Positions 1-6,521 of a stretch of 6,665 bases of DNA are shown here, piece by piece (the stretch's first letter is position 1; each line of letters opens with the position of its first letter). The stretch spans positions 1-6,665 of the forward strand of contig CALBXV010000238.1 of NCBI GenBank assembly GCA_937890045.1, in the 5' to 3' direction. The DNA is from an uncultured archaeon (lineage in GTDB: Archaea; Thermoproteota; Nitrososphaeria; Nitrososphaerales; CALBXV01). Under the pieces are notes generated by a model. That model saw nothing but the letters and a program-made list of their open reading frames with translations. It had not been told where the DNA came from and did not search any database. The position numbers and the translations under genes were made by a program.

Positions 1-1326
1 TGTGTCACGGTCTGCTTTAGTAGCTTCCCAAGAAAGTTTAACAATGTTCTTGATAGAACCACGATTCAACCCAGCAGGTGACCACCAACTGTCATGAGAA
101 TAATCAGTTCTAGCACAAAGACCAGCAATATCACCATTCATCGGAACATACATAAATGTATCTCGATATCGGTCATACTGATATTTCCAAGCACTATCCA
201 TAACTGCATAACTGGAAGAACCAAGAGCAGTATTGTCTGTAGTAAGGTCAGCTACTTCAGATCCTGAGTTATTAACAACAGAAGTTGATGCAGGTGAAAC
301 AAATGCCATACAATCTTTTCGTGTTGCAGCTATATTATCTACAATCCAACGACCTGTTGCTGTATCAGAAGCACCACCCAACAACAAAGTAATATCAACA
401 ACTTCTGGTGTTTGATACAATGTAAAACCAGCTTGTAACAATGCAGGAGTCATTGTGTTATCATCAACACCAAGTGTCAAAGAACCACCCGGTACTGATT
501 CAGAAGCAGTTGCACTATTAAAAGCTAAAAATGCTCCACCAGCTTTTGCATTACCAGCAGCCTTTTCTGTACCAGTTGTATTGGTAGTAAATTGTGTTAC
601 TAATCCAACATATGCATATTTGGATTCGTTACGCATAACATCTACAACATAATTACTTGAACCGTCAATTCTCTTTGCATCAGATGCTTTACTTACGAAA
701 GCATGTTTTTCTAAAACATATCCAGGTGTTCCTGTCCAATGACCATCTTCATCAATAACTATAACGTGCATTTCATCGTTTAGAGTCGGTCTATTAGCTT
801 CAACACCATCCCACCCATTTGCATATGCACAATCATTAGATGTTCCTGGTGCTCTATCAAAGTTTGCAATAAAAGTTGCATTAACTGTAGAATCTGCCCA
901 ACCATCAGAATCAATAGCTTGTACTTTCAAACTATTACCTAATGTGCCAGGATACTTTGCAACAAATAATTGATCTGTGAATGTTTGACCATCATAATGG
1001 TCTTTGTTTTTTACTAAGACAGCCGTTCCTGCATCACTATCTCCTACGACAGCATTTTTTGCATTTGCTCCTACGTTTCTAACAACCCACAAATTATTGC
1101 CATAAGCAAGATAATTTGCAGCTGTCCAAAACCATTTAAATGTGTCTGCGTTTGGTTTACCAAAAATATCTACTAAATCGTTTTCTGTTCCTATTTGTGT
1201 TCTTTCCAGAACCGGGCCCCATTGGAATCCACCCGCCATAGCACCAATCGTTGTTGCAACATTTGGTACGACAGTTGTTAAGTTTTGTTCGGAAATATTG
1301 ATTCCCGGTGATACTTGAAATGCCAT
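1..1326 (-). CDS. 18: Contractile tail sheath protein, T4 gp18-like (5' part, truncated by window edge)
   Basis: This encodes the sheath subunit that polymerises around the tail tube and contracts to drive the tube through the host envelope. The first 442 codons are present and the frame is open to base 1, so the C-terminus is outside the window. Family hallmarks are visible: SPGI at residues 6-9 near the N-terminus, FQWGP at 34-38, LAYGNNLW at 73-80 with VVR at 81-83, LGNSL at 129-133, FVSP at 342-345, and SPAGLNRG at 416-423 followed by the IVKL segment at 428-431. T4 gp18 has closely similar stretches in the same order. By comparison with T4 (659 residues), roughly 150 residues are probably missing. 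The ATG at 1326 is supported by an AAAGGAG ribosome site 7 nt upstream. The gene follows the large terminase after a 39-nt gap, as in T4. Family assignment is from motif recall, not from a search. Confidence 0.95.
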   Translation of the reverse strand, partial: MAFQVSPGINISEQNLTTVVPNVATTIGAMAGGFQWGPVLERTQIGTENDLVDIFGKPNADTFKWFWTAANYLAYGNNLWVVRNVGANAKNAVVGDSDAGTAVLVKNKDHYDGQTFTDQLFVAKYPGTLGNSLKVQAIDSDGWADSTVNATFIANFDRAPGTSNDCAYANGWDGVEANRPTLNDEMHVIVIDEDGHWTGTPGYVLEKHAFVSKASDAKRIDGSSNYVVDVMRNESKYAYVGLVTQFTTNTTGTEKAAGNAKAGGAFLAFNSATASESVPGGSLTLGVDDNTMTPALLQAGFTLYQTPEVVDITLLLGGASDTATGRWIVDNIAATRKDCMAFVSPASTSVVNNSGSEVADLTTDNTALGSSSYAVMDSAWKYQYDRYRDTFMYVPMNGDIAGLCARTDYSHDSWWSPAGLNRGSIKNIVKLSWEATKADRDT

Positions 1327-1333
1327 TTGATTT

Positions 1334-1340
1334 CTCCTTT
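1334..1340 (-). promoter_or_regulatory. Ribosome binding site of the tail sheath gene
   Basis: AAAGGAG lies 7 nt before the ATG at 1326. It is among the strongest Shine-Dalgarno matches in the window, which fits the high copy number of sheath protein needed per virion. The surrounding 39-nt intergenic gap (1327-1365) contains no convincing hairpin terminator and no clear late promoter. Confidence 0.8.
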
Positions 1341-1365
1341 TACATTCTTAATATTGATATAGATT

Positions 1366-2988
1366 TTACTTATTAAACGTATGTACTGTTTTCCAGAGAT
1401 CGCCTTCAGCATCTCTTTCATACACATCATTCAATCCATCATCAATAATACCGAAAGGGGTTGTCATATCATCAATAGTATCCATTTTATTTTGATATAA
1501 TTTTTCCCGAATATTTTGATTGCTTAATTCTTTAAAATATGTTTGATCTACTAACCAACCAAACAAAACTAAAGTTGTAGCCAAATCATCATTTGCTCCT
1601 TCTTCAGCAGCAAATGTATCTCCATTGGTTACATATGTTGTTAATTCCGAAATAATATCATAATCTGGAATAAGCAACTTATCCTCTTCAATCAGACTCT
1701 TTAGATTTGAACAACCTATTTTTTTAACTTGTTTAGTTGTTCTTACTCCATAAGAGATATCTGCACGATGGCCACTTGATATTTGTTGGCCATGTCTGCC
1801 GTACCATGATACTGTAAGTAAGTTTTCATACTCTAAATCATGATGTAAAACATCGGCTACCTGAGCTCCTATGTCATTACTTTCTACTAAAACATAAGCA
1901 TCATTATACTTCTTTCCTATAGTATTTATAATATTTGGAAAAAGCAGCGGTGCTATGACGTTATTTCTGTATTTAGCTACTATTTTATATGGAACTTCAG
2001 TCGTATCAAAGACTGTAAATGTGGAATAATCTAATCCCTGTCCCCTAGCTGTATCAACTGTGATTGTATATGTTTTTCCTTTTTCGGGGTCTACATATAC
2101 ATCTAAATCTTCTTTTGACCATATTGGTGAACTGTATGATAACTCTTGCAACTTCTCATACGATATAAGAGTATTGGAAGAACCTAGAAAATCTGCTTCA
2201 TACTCTTGACGAAATGCTTCTTCACCAATATCAGAGATAATCTTTCTACGCCATTCTTGATCTCGTTCTGGAATACTAGTCCAATGAATCTTGAATGTCT
2301 TAAACTGATTGTTTCCTTCTACAGCATCATTCCAGAACTTATAGAATAAGTTAAAACCATTTGGAGTAGATACCATTATAATCTTGGTATCTTTACCAGA
2401 TGAAATCGTAGGATATACTGATTTGATAAATGCATCAGCAATCGTTCTCTGTACGAAAGCAAACTCATCCAAGAACAATAATGAAAAACTATAACCACGA
2501 ATTGCAGATGAAGATGTGGAAGAAGCTATAATCTTAGAACCATTCTCTAGTTCCAAGTTTCCTTTATTCCATTCAACAATACCTTGTTGTAAAAACTTTG
2601 GTAGATGTTGATAAGCTGTCTGCAATCTACCAAGTAACTCTCTGGATGTAGATGCCTTATTGGCCAACATACCAACTATCTTTGTCTTGTTAAATAACAC
2701 ATAGTGTAAAATATAACCAAGGCTTGTTACAGATTTACCAGACTGTCTTGCACTTTTTACAATAACATATCTATGTTCATTAAGAGTATTAATTAAATCT
2801 TGTTGGTAATCATAAAGATCAAAAGGAACTAATCCTTTATCAACGTGAATTACCTGAACATACTTCTTCAGAAAATATATGATATCATCACGACACTTTA
2901 CATATTCTTCAACTTCTTTTTTTGTAAATTGTTGAGGAACATTTGTCGGTTTTAATAGTCTATTACCTAAATAAGAATCTTCTGGCAT
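1366..2988 (-). CDS. 17: Terminase large subunit, T4 gp17-like (packaging ATPase and nuclease)
   Basis: This is the motor that translocates phage DNA into the prohead and cuts the concatemer. It has 540 residues against 610 in T4. The N-terminal ATPase has a Walker A motif SARQSGKS at 79-86, a Walker B LLFLDEF at 170-176 with catalytic Glu175, and the coupling motif STPNG at 207-211. The C-terminal RNase H-like nuclease has Asp312 in VDTARGQGLDYS (311-322), Glu369 in YVLVES (365-370), and the Asp467/Asp468 pair in GANDDLATTLVLFGW (464-478). These correspond to the acidic triad of T4 gp17 (Asp401, Glu458, Asp542). Every key residue is present, so both activities are expected. The start codon overlaps the gp16 stop by one base (TAATG). 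The last 35 or so residues, after the nuclease domain, are acidic. The Walker A differs from the T4 form SRQLGKT but matches the Q-x-GK[ST] terminase pattern. Confidence 0.97.
   Translation of the reverse strand: MPEDSYLGNRLLKPTNVPQQFTKKEVEEYVKCRDDIIYFLKKYVQVIHVDKGLVPFDLYDYQQDLINTLNEHRYVIVKSARQSGKSVTSLGYILHYVLFNKTKIVGMLANKASTSRELLGRLQTAYQHLPKFLQQGIVEWNKGNLELENGSKIIASSTSSSAIRGYSFSLLFLDEFAFVQRTIADAFIKSVYPTISSGKDTKIIMVSTPNGFNLFYKFWNDAVEGNNQFKTFKIHWTSIPERDQEWRRKIISDIGEEAFRQEYEADFLGSSNTLISYEKLQELSYSSPIWSKEDLDVYVDPEKGKTYTITVDTARGQGLDYSTFTVFDTTEVPYKIVAKYRNNVIAPLLFPNIINTIGKKYNDAYVLVESNDIGAQVADVLHHDLEYENLLTVSWYGRHGQQISSGHRADISYGVRTTKQVKKIGCSNLKSLIEEDKLLIPDYDIISELTTYVTNGDTFAAEEGANDDLATTLVLFGWLVDQTYFKELSNQNIREKLYQNKMDTIDDMTTPFGIIDDGLNDVYERDAEGDLWKTVHTFNK
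1923..1930 (-). promoter_or_regulatory. Possible T4-type late promoter (TATAAATA) inside gp17
   Basis: The minus-strand octamer at 1930-1923 is an exact match to the T4 late promoter -10 element TATAAATA, recognised by the sigma-gp55/gp33 late machinery in T4. It is the only such match on the coding strand here. It lies about 600 nt upstream of the sheath ATG, within gp17 codons reading I-I-N-T, so it could feed extra gp18 transcript. About one chance match is expected in AT-rich DNA of this length, so this is weak. Confidence 0.25.
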
Positions 2989-3398
2989 TATTTTTTCTTA
3001 CCTTGTAATAAGTCTTGAAGTTCTTTTGTACTTCCAATAAACAAAGAATTATTTACAGTCTTAGGATCTTTAACTTCTTTCTCTATTTCTTTTTTTGTTT
3101 TCTGCAATTCCAAAAGTTCTTTTGTTGTATCAGCTAAAGTTCTAACCAATTGAGCAGTTACTTCATAGGCTCGTGCTGATTCAGATTCTTTGGCAACTGC
3201 AAGCAATTCTTCAAGAGCTTCATTACCTTTCTCTATAAGAGTATGATATTGATCTCTTGAAAAATCATAGTCAGCTGTCAGGTCTGTCGTATTAGTTTCT
3301 ACTGCTGGTGCTTTTTCTTTTCTTTTTGTTTCAACTGGTATCAAGTCACCTGTAACATCTAATACTTTATTTAATTTTTCAACAGTTGATTTCTTCAT
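2988..3398 (-). CDS. 16: Terminase small subunit, T4 gp16-like
   Basis: This is the small terminase, which forms a ring that recognises phage DNA and regulates the gp17 ATPase and nuclease. It has 136 residues against 164 in T4 gp16. Visible similarities to T4 gp16 are the short N-terminal LNKVLDV helix (9-15), an acidic DYDFSRDQ segment (43-50) like the T4 DDYGVVRRN region, a long charged central helical region (about 50-110, including ARAYEVTAQLVRTLADTTKELLEL), and the C-terminal NNSLFIGSTKELQDLL (116-131), which parallels T4 NATVFMGSPTELMDEI. The central helices probably make the coiled-coil oligomerisation core. It lies directly before gp17 with a 1-nt TAATG overlap, the expected partner arrangement. 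Its ATG at 3398 is preceded by ACAAGGTAA. Sequence conservation is low, so the call rests on the C-terminal motif, helical character and gene order together. Confidence 0.88.
   Translation of the reverse strand: MKKSTVEKLNKVLDVTGDLIPVETKRKEKAPAVETNTTDLTADYDFSRDQYHTLIEKGNEALEELLAVAKESESARAYEVTAQLVRTLADTTKELLELQKTKKEIEKEVKDPKTVNNSLFIGSTKELQDLLQGKKK
2998..3010 (-). promoter_or_regulatory. gp17 ribosome site, copy 1 of a repeated 13-nt leader
   Basis: TATTACAAGGTAA lies 9 nt before the gp17 ATG, inside the last codons of gp16. The core AAGG is the Shine-Dalgarno. The same 13 bases precede gp16 at 3419-3407, and in both copies an A-rich spacer leads to the ATG. Confidence 0.6.
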
Positions 3399-3406
3399 AT
3401 ATTTTT

Positions 3407-3419
3407 TTACCTTGTAATA
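3407..3419 (-). promoter_or_regulatory. gp16 ribosome site, copy 2 of a repeated 13-nt leader
   Basis: TATTACAAGGTAA lies 8 nt before the gp16 ATG. Its final TAA is the stop codon of the upstream 166-residue gene, so the Shine-Dalgarno AAGG overlaps the end of that gene and translation of the two is probably coupled. It is identical to the 13 bases in front of gp17, although the overlapping codons are read in a different frame there. Confidence 0.6.
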
Positions 3420-3907
3420 GCTGCAAATTTAACATCAGTAGATGCTGCAAACATTTCTTCATAAATTTGTTTATCTATATATTCTGTCTGGTTTCCTCCT
3501 AATGTAAATGTTCCAATATTTACAGTCGTTCCTGATGTAGCTCCTATTGTCGGGTCTGTAGTATATCCAGTACCAGCATTTGTAACTGTTACAGCTGTAA
3601 TAACTCCATTTACAACAGTTGCTGTTGCAGTTGCACCAGAACCATTACCACCAGTAATTGTGATTGGAGGTATTCCAAATGGGCGATAACCATAACCACT
3701 ACCACCAGCCGAAACTCCTATTGCTTCTATAGTTGTACCAGATCGCGTAACAGTAAAAGCAGCTCCTGCACCATCTTTATTTTGTAATGTAACCAAATGG
3801 GGAGTCGAAGCATGAGTATTCTGACATCTAACCATTGTGGCTAAACCAAAATTACTTGCATTACCACTCCCATTGGCTGTAACTTCTGTTCCTATAATTT
3901 TAATCAT
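3407..3907 (-). CDS. Gly/Thr-rich virion-associated protein of unknown function, between gp15 and gp16
   Basis: I cannot assign a T4 homologue; in T4 gene 15 is followed directly by 16. The 166-residue product has three parts. Residues 1-45 are a beta-type start (MIKIIGTEVTANG, then MVRCQN at 25-30 and HLVTLQNKDG at 37-46). Residues 46-128 are a low-complexity Gly/Thr/Ala module with two imperfect repeats ending in AGGSGYG and AGTGYTT. Residues 129-166 (IGTFTLGGNQTEYIDKQIYE and onward) resemble the end of a small compact beta protein. From memory, small proteins with this beginning and end are common between 15 and 16 in marine T4-like phages, without the central module. No signal peptide or membrane segment is visible. 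An AAGGAG site overlapping the gp15 stop drives its start. A structural role in the neck or tail, or as head decoration, is inferred from context only. Confidence 0.8.
   Translation of the reverse strand: MIKIIGTEVTANGSGNASNFGLATMVRCQNTHASTPHLVTLQNKDGAGAAFTVTRSGTTIEAIGVSAGGSGYGYRPFGIPPITITGGNGSGATATATVVNGVITAVTVTNAGTGYTTDPTIGATSGTTVNIGTFTLGGNQTEYIDKQIYEEMFAASTDVKFAAITR
3524..3772 (-). repeat. Glycine-rich repeat module inside the 166-residue protein
   Basis: Residues 46-128 hold two related units. The first runs from TIEAIGVSAGGSGYG through PPITI (59-85). The second runs from VITAVTVTNAGTGYT through DPTIG (102-121). They are joined by TGGNGSGATATATV (85-98). The pattern, a short beta strand, then (S/N)AG(G/T)GYG/T, then P-x-I/T-I, is the type of Gly-rich repeat seen in tail and fibre proteins of marine phages. 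The unit fits an exposed beta structure; its function is unknown. Confidence 0.65.
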
Positions 3908-3914
3908 TGTTTTA

Positions 3915-3920
3915 CTCCTT
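3915..3920 (-). promoter_or_regulatory. Ribosome site overlapping the gp15 stop
   Basis: AAGGAG is 7 nt before the ATG at 3907. Its first two bases are the last two bases of the gp15 TAA stop, so ribosomes finishing gp15 end on the initiation site of the next gene. This supports the chosen start. Confidence 0.75.
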
Positions 3921-4677
3921 AATAATAATCAGTTTGTGTGGTTGTATATCCATAAGCATCATCCGCATCTGCTGATGTCGGATCTGGTTTAATATCAATA
4001 TTACTAATCCTTGTTGTTGAGTCAGTATCATTGTATTCATTAACATCAACCTCTTTAATAATACCAACATCTTTTGTCGGACCGTAAAGAAATGCTTTAA
4101 CAGTAAATGTTAGCGTGTGTATAAGAGCTCGTCTTGAAATAAAATCTCCCTCATAACTATCTTCTGTTGTCAGTCCATTAAAAATAATTGGTATATCTCT
4201 TTTAATCCCCATTGTACTCATCTCATTCATTGTTACTTGATAAGCAGGAGAAAAGTATGGTAAAATCTGTTCCAGTATTTGTGTTCCATCATCTGAATTT
4301 TTTACCATTACGCTCAAAGTAAAATCAAAATCATATGGTATAGGTGTATATATAGTTGTTAATTTAGTAGAATCTGTTGCGTGTGGTTTTTTGAATTGTT
4401 TGGTTGTTACCAATTTTCTTGTAGAATCATAATTGATCGCAGTAAATTCAAATGACATTCGTGGTAATGTAAGTCCCACCTTCCCTTTACTTATATCAGT
4501 TGCTTCTCGTAATCTTACAAGAAACTTTTCCGCAGGGCCGTAAGCTATAGGAACTCTAAACTCCTCCTGTGTATCATTAGAAGAATCAACTCGTCTTACA
4601 ATAATATCATTAAATACTGTACCAAATAATATAACAATATTTCTTATATTCTTATTATAAAAATAAGTACCAAACAT
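3919..4677 (-). CDS. 15: Tail completion/sheath stabiliser protein, T4 gp15-like
   Basis: In T4, gp15 forms the hexameric ring that caps the finished tube and sheath and joins the tail to the head neck. The 252-residue product (T4: 272) shows matching blocks in order: MFGTYFYNKNIRN at 1-13 (T4 begins MFGYFYNSSFRR), RVPIAYG at 41-47, LPRMSFEF at 71-78, EQILPYFSPAYQVTMNE at 136-152 (T4 EQILPYFQPHFNTTMYE), IKRDIPI at 158-164, EGDFISRR at 176-183, and TFTVKAFLYGP at 190-200 (T4 TFEVNGWMYPP). The C-terminal 50 residues are Asp/Thr-rich and look flexible, as in T4. The ATG at 4677 overlaps the gp14 stop by one base, with GAGG 7 nt upstream. The next gene's ribosome site lies on its stop codon. Confidence 0.95.
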   Translation of the reverse strand: MFGTYFYNKNIRNIVILFGTVFNDIIVRRVDSSNDTQEEFRVPIAYGPAEKFLVRLREATDISKGKVGLTLPRMSFEFTAINYDSTRKLVTTKQFKKPHATDSTKLTTIYTPIPYDFDFTLSVMVKNSDDGTQILEQILPYFSPAYQVTMNEMSTMGIKRDIPIIFNGLTTEDSYEGDFISRRALIHTLTFTVKAFLYGPTKDVGIIKEVDVNEYNDTDSTTRISNIDIKPDPTSADADDAYGYTTTQTDYY

Positions 4678-5531
4678 TAAGTGACCTCACCGAATGGATT
4701 TGATTCTGAGAAATCAAGAATATCATCTCCATCAGTTTCAAATTCTTTATTATCCGCAAATGGTGTCGTTGGTAATTCTTGATAGTCTGCGGCAGATGCC
4801 TGTGTCCATACTGCACCACTTATATCACCAGTAACATTAGTTGAGGTTGCAAATGTTCCAGATGTATCATTAACTCTTAAAGTTCTTGTTGTAGAATTCC
4901 AACTAACAACTATTCCTTTACCAGTTGAATTTGCTAAACTCGGTCCTTGATAAACAGATTCCCCTGTACTAAATGAACCACCACCACCAGCAGTCATAAC
5001 TAAATCAATTGCAGCTGATAGTTCTTTTTCTATATTATCTATAGCAGTAACACCAGTTTCTAATTGTTCTTCAGAATACTGGAACAACTCGCAAGTAATA
5101 TCAAAACTATAATTCTTTCCAGATTGATAAAATGGTTGTTCGTGTTCTACAAATTTAATTTCAAACAAACCCTTACTTATTGGTAAATAAACTAAATCTC
5201 CTTCCAATGGTTTAGCCAAATCTGTTGCAAGTTCAAACCTATCTTTATGAACTGTAAAGATAACTTCATCTCTAACATCTAAACCAAATTTACTAACCAA
5301 GTCTCCTTCACCACCAAATCCTTCAGTAGTTTTAAGATACATTTCAATTTCATACGCAGTAGAAAACTTGGACAATACATCTTCACCCATAATCAAATCT
5401 TCTTTGACTAAGGTTCGTGGAAGATAAAATACATCCATACCATGTATCTGTATTACTTCACTTGTCAAAGAGTTTATCAACTCTTGTTCAGCATGAGAAG
5501 TTACGTTTTGAAAATATAAGTTAGTTGGCAT
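4677..5531 (-). CDS. 14: Neck/head-completion protein, T4 gp14-like, with an inserted C-terminal module
   Basis: In T4, gp14 binds the gp13 ring below the portal and completes the head so a tail can attach. Residues 24-155 match T4 closely: IQIHGMDVFYLPR (27-39; T4 IQMRGVECYYVPR), DLIMGEDVLSKF (45-56; T4 DLIFGEDLKNKF), AYEIEMYL (59-66), GDLVYLP (111-117), LFEIKFVE (122-129) and PFYQSGKN (133-140). The acidic C-terminal end with SNPFGE (277-282) also fits the T4 SSPFDNDF end. Between these, about residues 182-246 form a Gly/Ser/Thr-rich segment absent from T4 gp14, which explains the extra length (284 against 256). The N-terminus is shorter than in T4. The ATG at 5531 overlaps the gp13 TAA stop by one base. 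Only a weak AGGA lies 2 nt upstream, so translation is probably coupled to gp13. Confidence 0.94.
   Translation of the reverse strand: MPTNLYFQNVTSHAEQELINSLTSEVIQIHGMDVFYLPRTLVKEDLIMGEDVLSKFSTAYEIEMYLKTTEGFGGEGDLVSKFGLDVRDEVIFTVHKDRFELATDLAKPLEGDLVYLPISKGLFEIKFVEHEQPFYQSGKNYSFDITCELFQYSEEQLETGVTAIDNIEKELSAAIDLVMTAGGGGSFSTGESVYQGPSLANSTGKGIVVSWNSTTRTLRVNDTSGTFATSTNVTGDISGAVWTQASAADYQELPTTPFADNKEFETDGDDILDFSESNPFGEVT
4685..4688 (-). promoter_or_regulatory. Ribosome site of gp15
   Basis: GAGG within GGTGAGGTCAC lies 7 nt before the gp15 ATG, inside the last codons of gp14. With the TAATG junction it supports coupled translation and the chosen start. Confidence 0.65.
4794..4988 (-). other. Accessory module in the gp14 C-terminal region
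   Basis: Residues 182-246 begin with a GGGG linker, then SFSTGESVYQGPSLANS, VVSWNSTTRTLRV, GTFATSTNVTGDISGAVW. The alternating strand and turn pattern suggests a small beta domain. I recall similar G-E-x-V-Y-Q-G segments in structural proteins of marine T4-like phages, but this needs a profile search. The domain sits before the conserved acidic tail, as an insertion rather than a C-terminal extension. Confidence 0.6.
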
Positions 5532-6295
5532 TATCCTATAAACCCATCAGGAGGAAGTTCCCATTTTAGACTCATCTGTTCTTCTATTCTAACAATCTCA
5601 TCAACAGCTTCATCATAGATTGTTTTACCGTTAAGTGTAACACCACCGGGTAGTTGAACTCCTTCAAACTTCTTTAAGTTCTCTCCCCATTGTCTTTTGA
5701 TTAATGCTGTTGTATATTGTTTTAAAAACATATCATCATATACTTCAGTATATTGTGTCGGATCTAATATACGATAACATTCAATAATAAGAATATCATC
5801 TACTTCAAATTTATTATCCCAATCAGTTTCTATAAATAATTTGTTTTGTTTACGATTAAATAAAGCTGTTGGTTGAACAGTAAATAGATTTTCAATTAAA
5901 GAAAAGTTCTGTAATGACATAGCCCAATTAATTACAGATGAACCCTGAAATGTATTTAAGTCATTCAAACGTAATTGAAATTCCTCATTAAAGAAACCAG
6001 TTTGAAACGCATTAAAATCGGGCAAAGGTAAAACTCTTACAACACTAATAACAGGACCCCCTACAGGACTTGCGGGGTCATCCATACCAATATATTCATT
6101 ATCAATATCATCTTGTGTCAATGTGTGTTTAAGAAAAACTTTTTCTACACCATCAAAATGATATTCTCCAAAGAATTGAAGTGCGTCATCTACTCTATCG
6201 TCACATTGTTCTTCATCCACATTAATTTCAATAACGGGATGACCCAATCGTCTTAAACAATAATCTTTTAATAATGTTTTTGATGTAATTGCCAT
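5531..6295 (-). CDS. 13: Neck/head-completion protein, T4 gp13-like
   Basis: In T4, gp13 forms the ring attached to the portal after packaging and is the platform for gp14. The 254-residue product is shorter than T4 gp13 (309), mainly through a smaller middle region. Matching blocks are LKDYCLRRLGHPVIEINV (9-26; T4 LKDVILRRLGAPIINVEL), DALQFFGEYHFDG (37-49; T4 ALELYGEYHFDG), VISVVRVL (82-89), QYTTALIKRQWGENLKKF (193-210), the LPGGVTLNG motif (215-223; T4 LPGGVTIDG), and the C-terminal PPDGFIG (248-254; T4 PPFGILVG). The ATG at 6295 has AGGA 7 nt upstream and sits 4 nt after the stop of the small upstream ORF. An in-frame TAG at 6307-6305 rules out a longer start. The gp14 start overlaps its stop. 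Confidence 0.95.
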   Translation of the reverse strand: MAITSKTLLKDYCLRRLGHPVIEINVDEEQCDDRVDDALQFFGEYHFDGVEKVFLKHTLTQDDIDNEYIGMDDPASPVGGPVISVVRVLPLPDFNAFQTGFFNEEFQLRLNDLNTFQGSSVINWAMSLQNFSLIENLFTVQPTALFNRKQNKLFIETDWDNKFEVDDILIIECYRILDPTQYTEVYDDMFLKQYTTALIKRQWGENLKKFEGVQLPGGVTLNGKTIYDEAVDEIVRIEEQMSLKWELPPDGFIG

Positions 6296-6299
6296 AGTT

Positions 6300-6521
6300 T
6301 TATCCTAACGCGATTGCCATTGTTACAGCCTTTGAAGTTGCAGTTGCTTCTGATACACCAACAGGGGTTACACTACCAACTATTACAATAGAATCATCCG
6401 ACTTTCTTGTGTATATCTTTTGGTCAACAACATTAATACATATTTCACCAACAGCTAAATCACTTGTAGTTGGTATAGATGATGCTGTTTCACTTTTCTT
6501 CGGTTTGATTACTATCGCCAT
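6300..6521 (-). CDS. Small virion-like protein of unknown function (73 residues)
   Basis: I do not recognise a named gene. The protein starts MAIVIKPKKSETASSIP, then TTSDLAVGEICINVVDQKIY (18-37) and SDDSIVIVG (41-49), and ends in an Ala/Thr/Val-rich stretch. The pattern of a polar start, P-T-x-S-x-L-x-x-G-E-x-x-x-N, then D-x-K-I-Y and a short strand, is familiar from the N-terminal part of marine phage fibre and tail proteins, and loosely from the N-terminal domain of major tropism determinant-like proteins. Here the ORF contains little beyond that domain. AGGAG lies 7 nt upstream of the ATG, and an in-frame TAG at 6524-6522 directly abuts the ATG, so this is the most upstream start possible. 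It overlaps the end of the upstream coiled-coil gene by 32 nt. Its place before 13 is that of wac (fibritin) in T4. A virion role is inference. Confidence 0.75.
   Translation of the reverse strand: MAIVIKPKKSETASSIPTTSDLAVGEICINVVDQKIYTRKSDDSIVIVGSVTPVGVSEATATSKAVTMAIALG
6303..6306 (-). promoter_or_regulatory. Ribosome site of gp13
   Basis: AGGA, overlapping the final Gly codon and the T-A-A region of the 73-residue ORF, lies 7 nt before the gp13 ATG. This is the same spacing as at most other starts in the window. Confidence 0.6.

Noticed and set aside
233..415. Plus-strand open frame of 60 codons
   Set aside because: It lies wholly antisense to the tail sheath gene, with no ribosome site and no recognisable protein character; it mirrors sheath codons.
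455..652. Plus-strand open frame of 65 codons
   Set aside because: It is also antisense to the sheath gene. Its composition is what reverse reading of Thr/Ala/Gly-rich codons gives, and all neighbouring genes are on the other strand.
1327..1365. Terminator or promoter in the gp17-gp18 gap
   Set aside because: Only the ribosome site is convincing. TATATCAATA there does not match the late promoter consensus and no stable stem is seen.
3402..3408. Run of seven T (plus strand) between the 166-residue gene and gp16, as a possible terminator tail
   Set aside because: On the coding strand it is an A-run forming the spacer before the gp16 ATG; there is no adjacent hairpin.
5831..5838. TATAAATA on the plus strand within gp13
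   Set aside because: It points opposite to every gene in the window and a chance match is expected at this AT content.
6490..6521. Programmed frameshift fusing the coiled-coil protein to the 73-residue ORF
   Set aside because: The 73-residue ORF has its own AGGAG site and ATG, directly preceded by an in-frame TAG, and no slippery heptamer is evident in the overlap. Ordinary overlapping genes are simpler.
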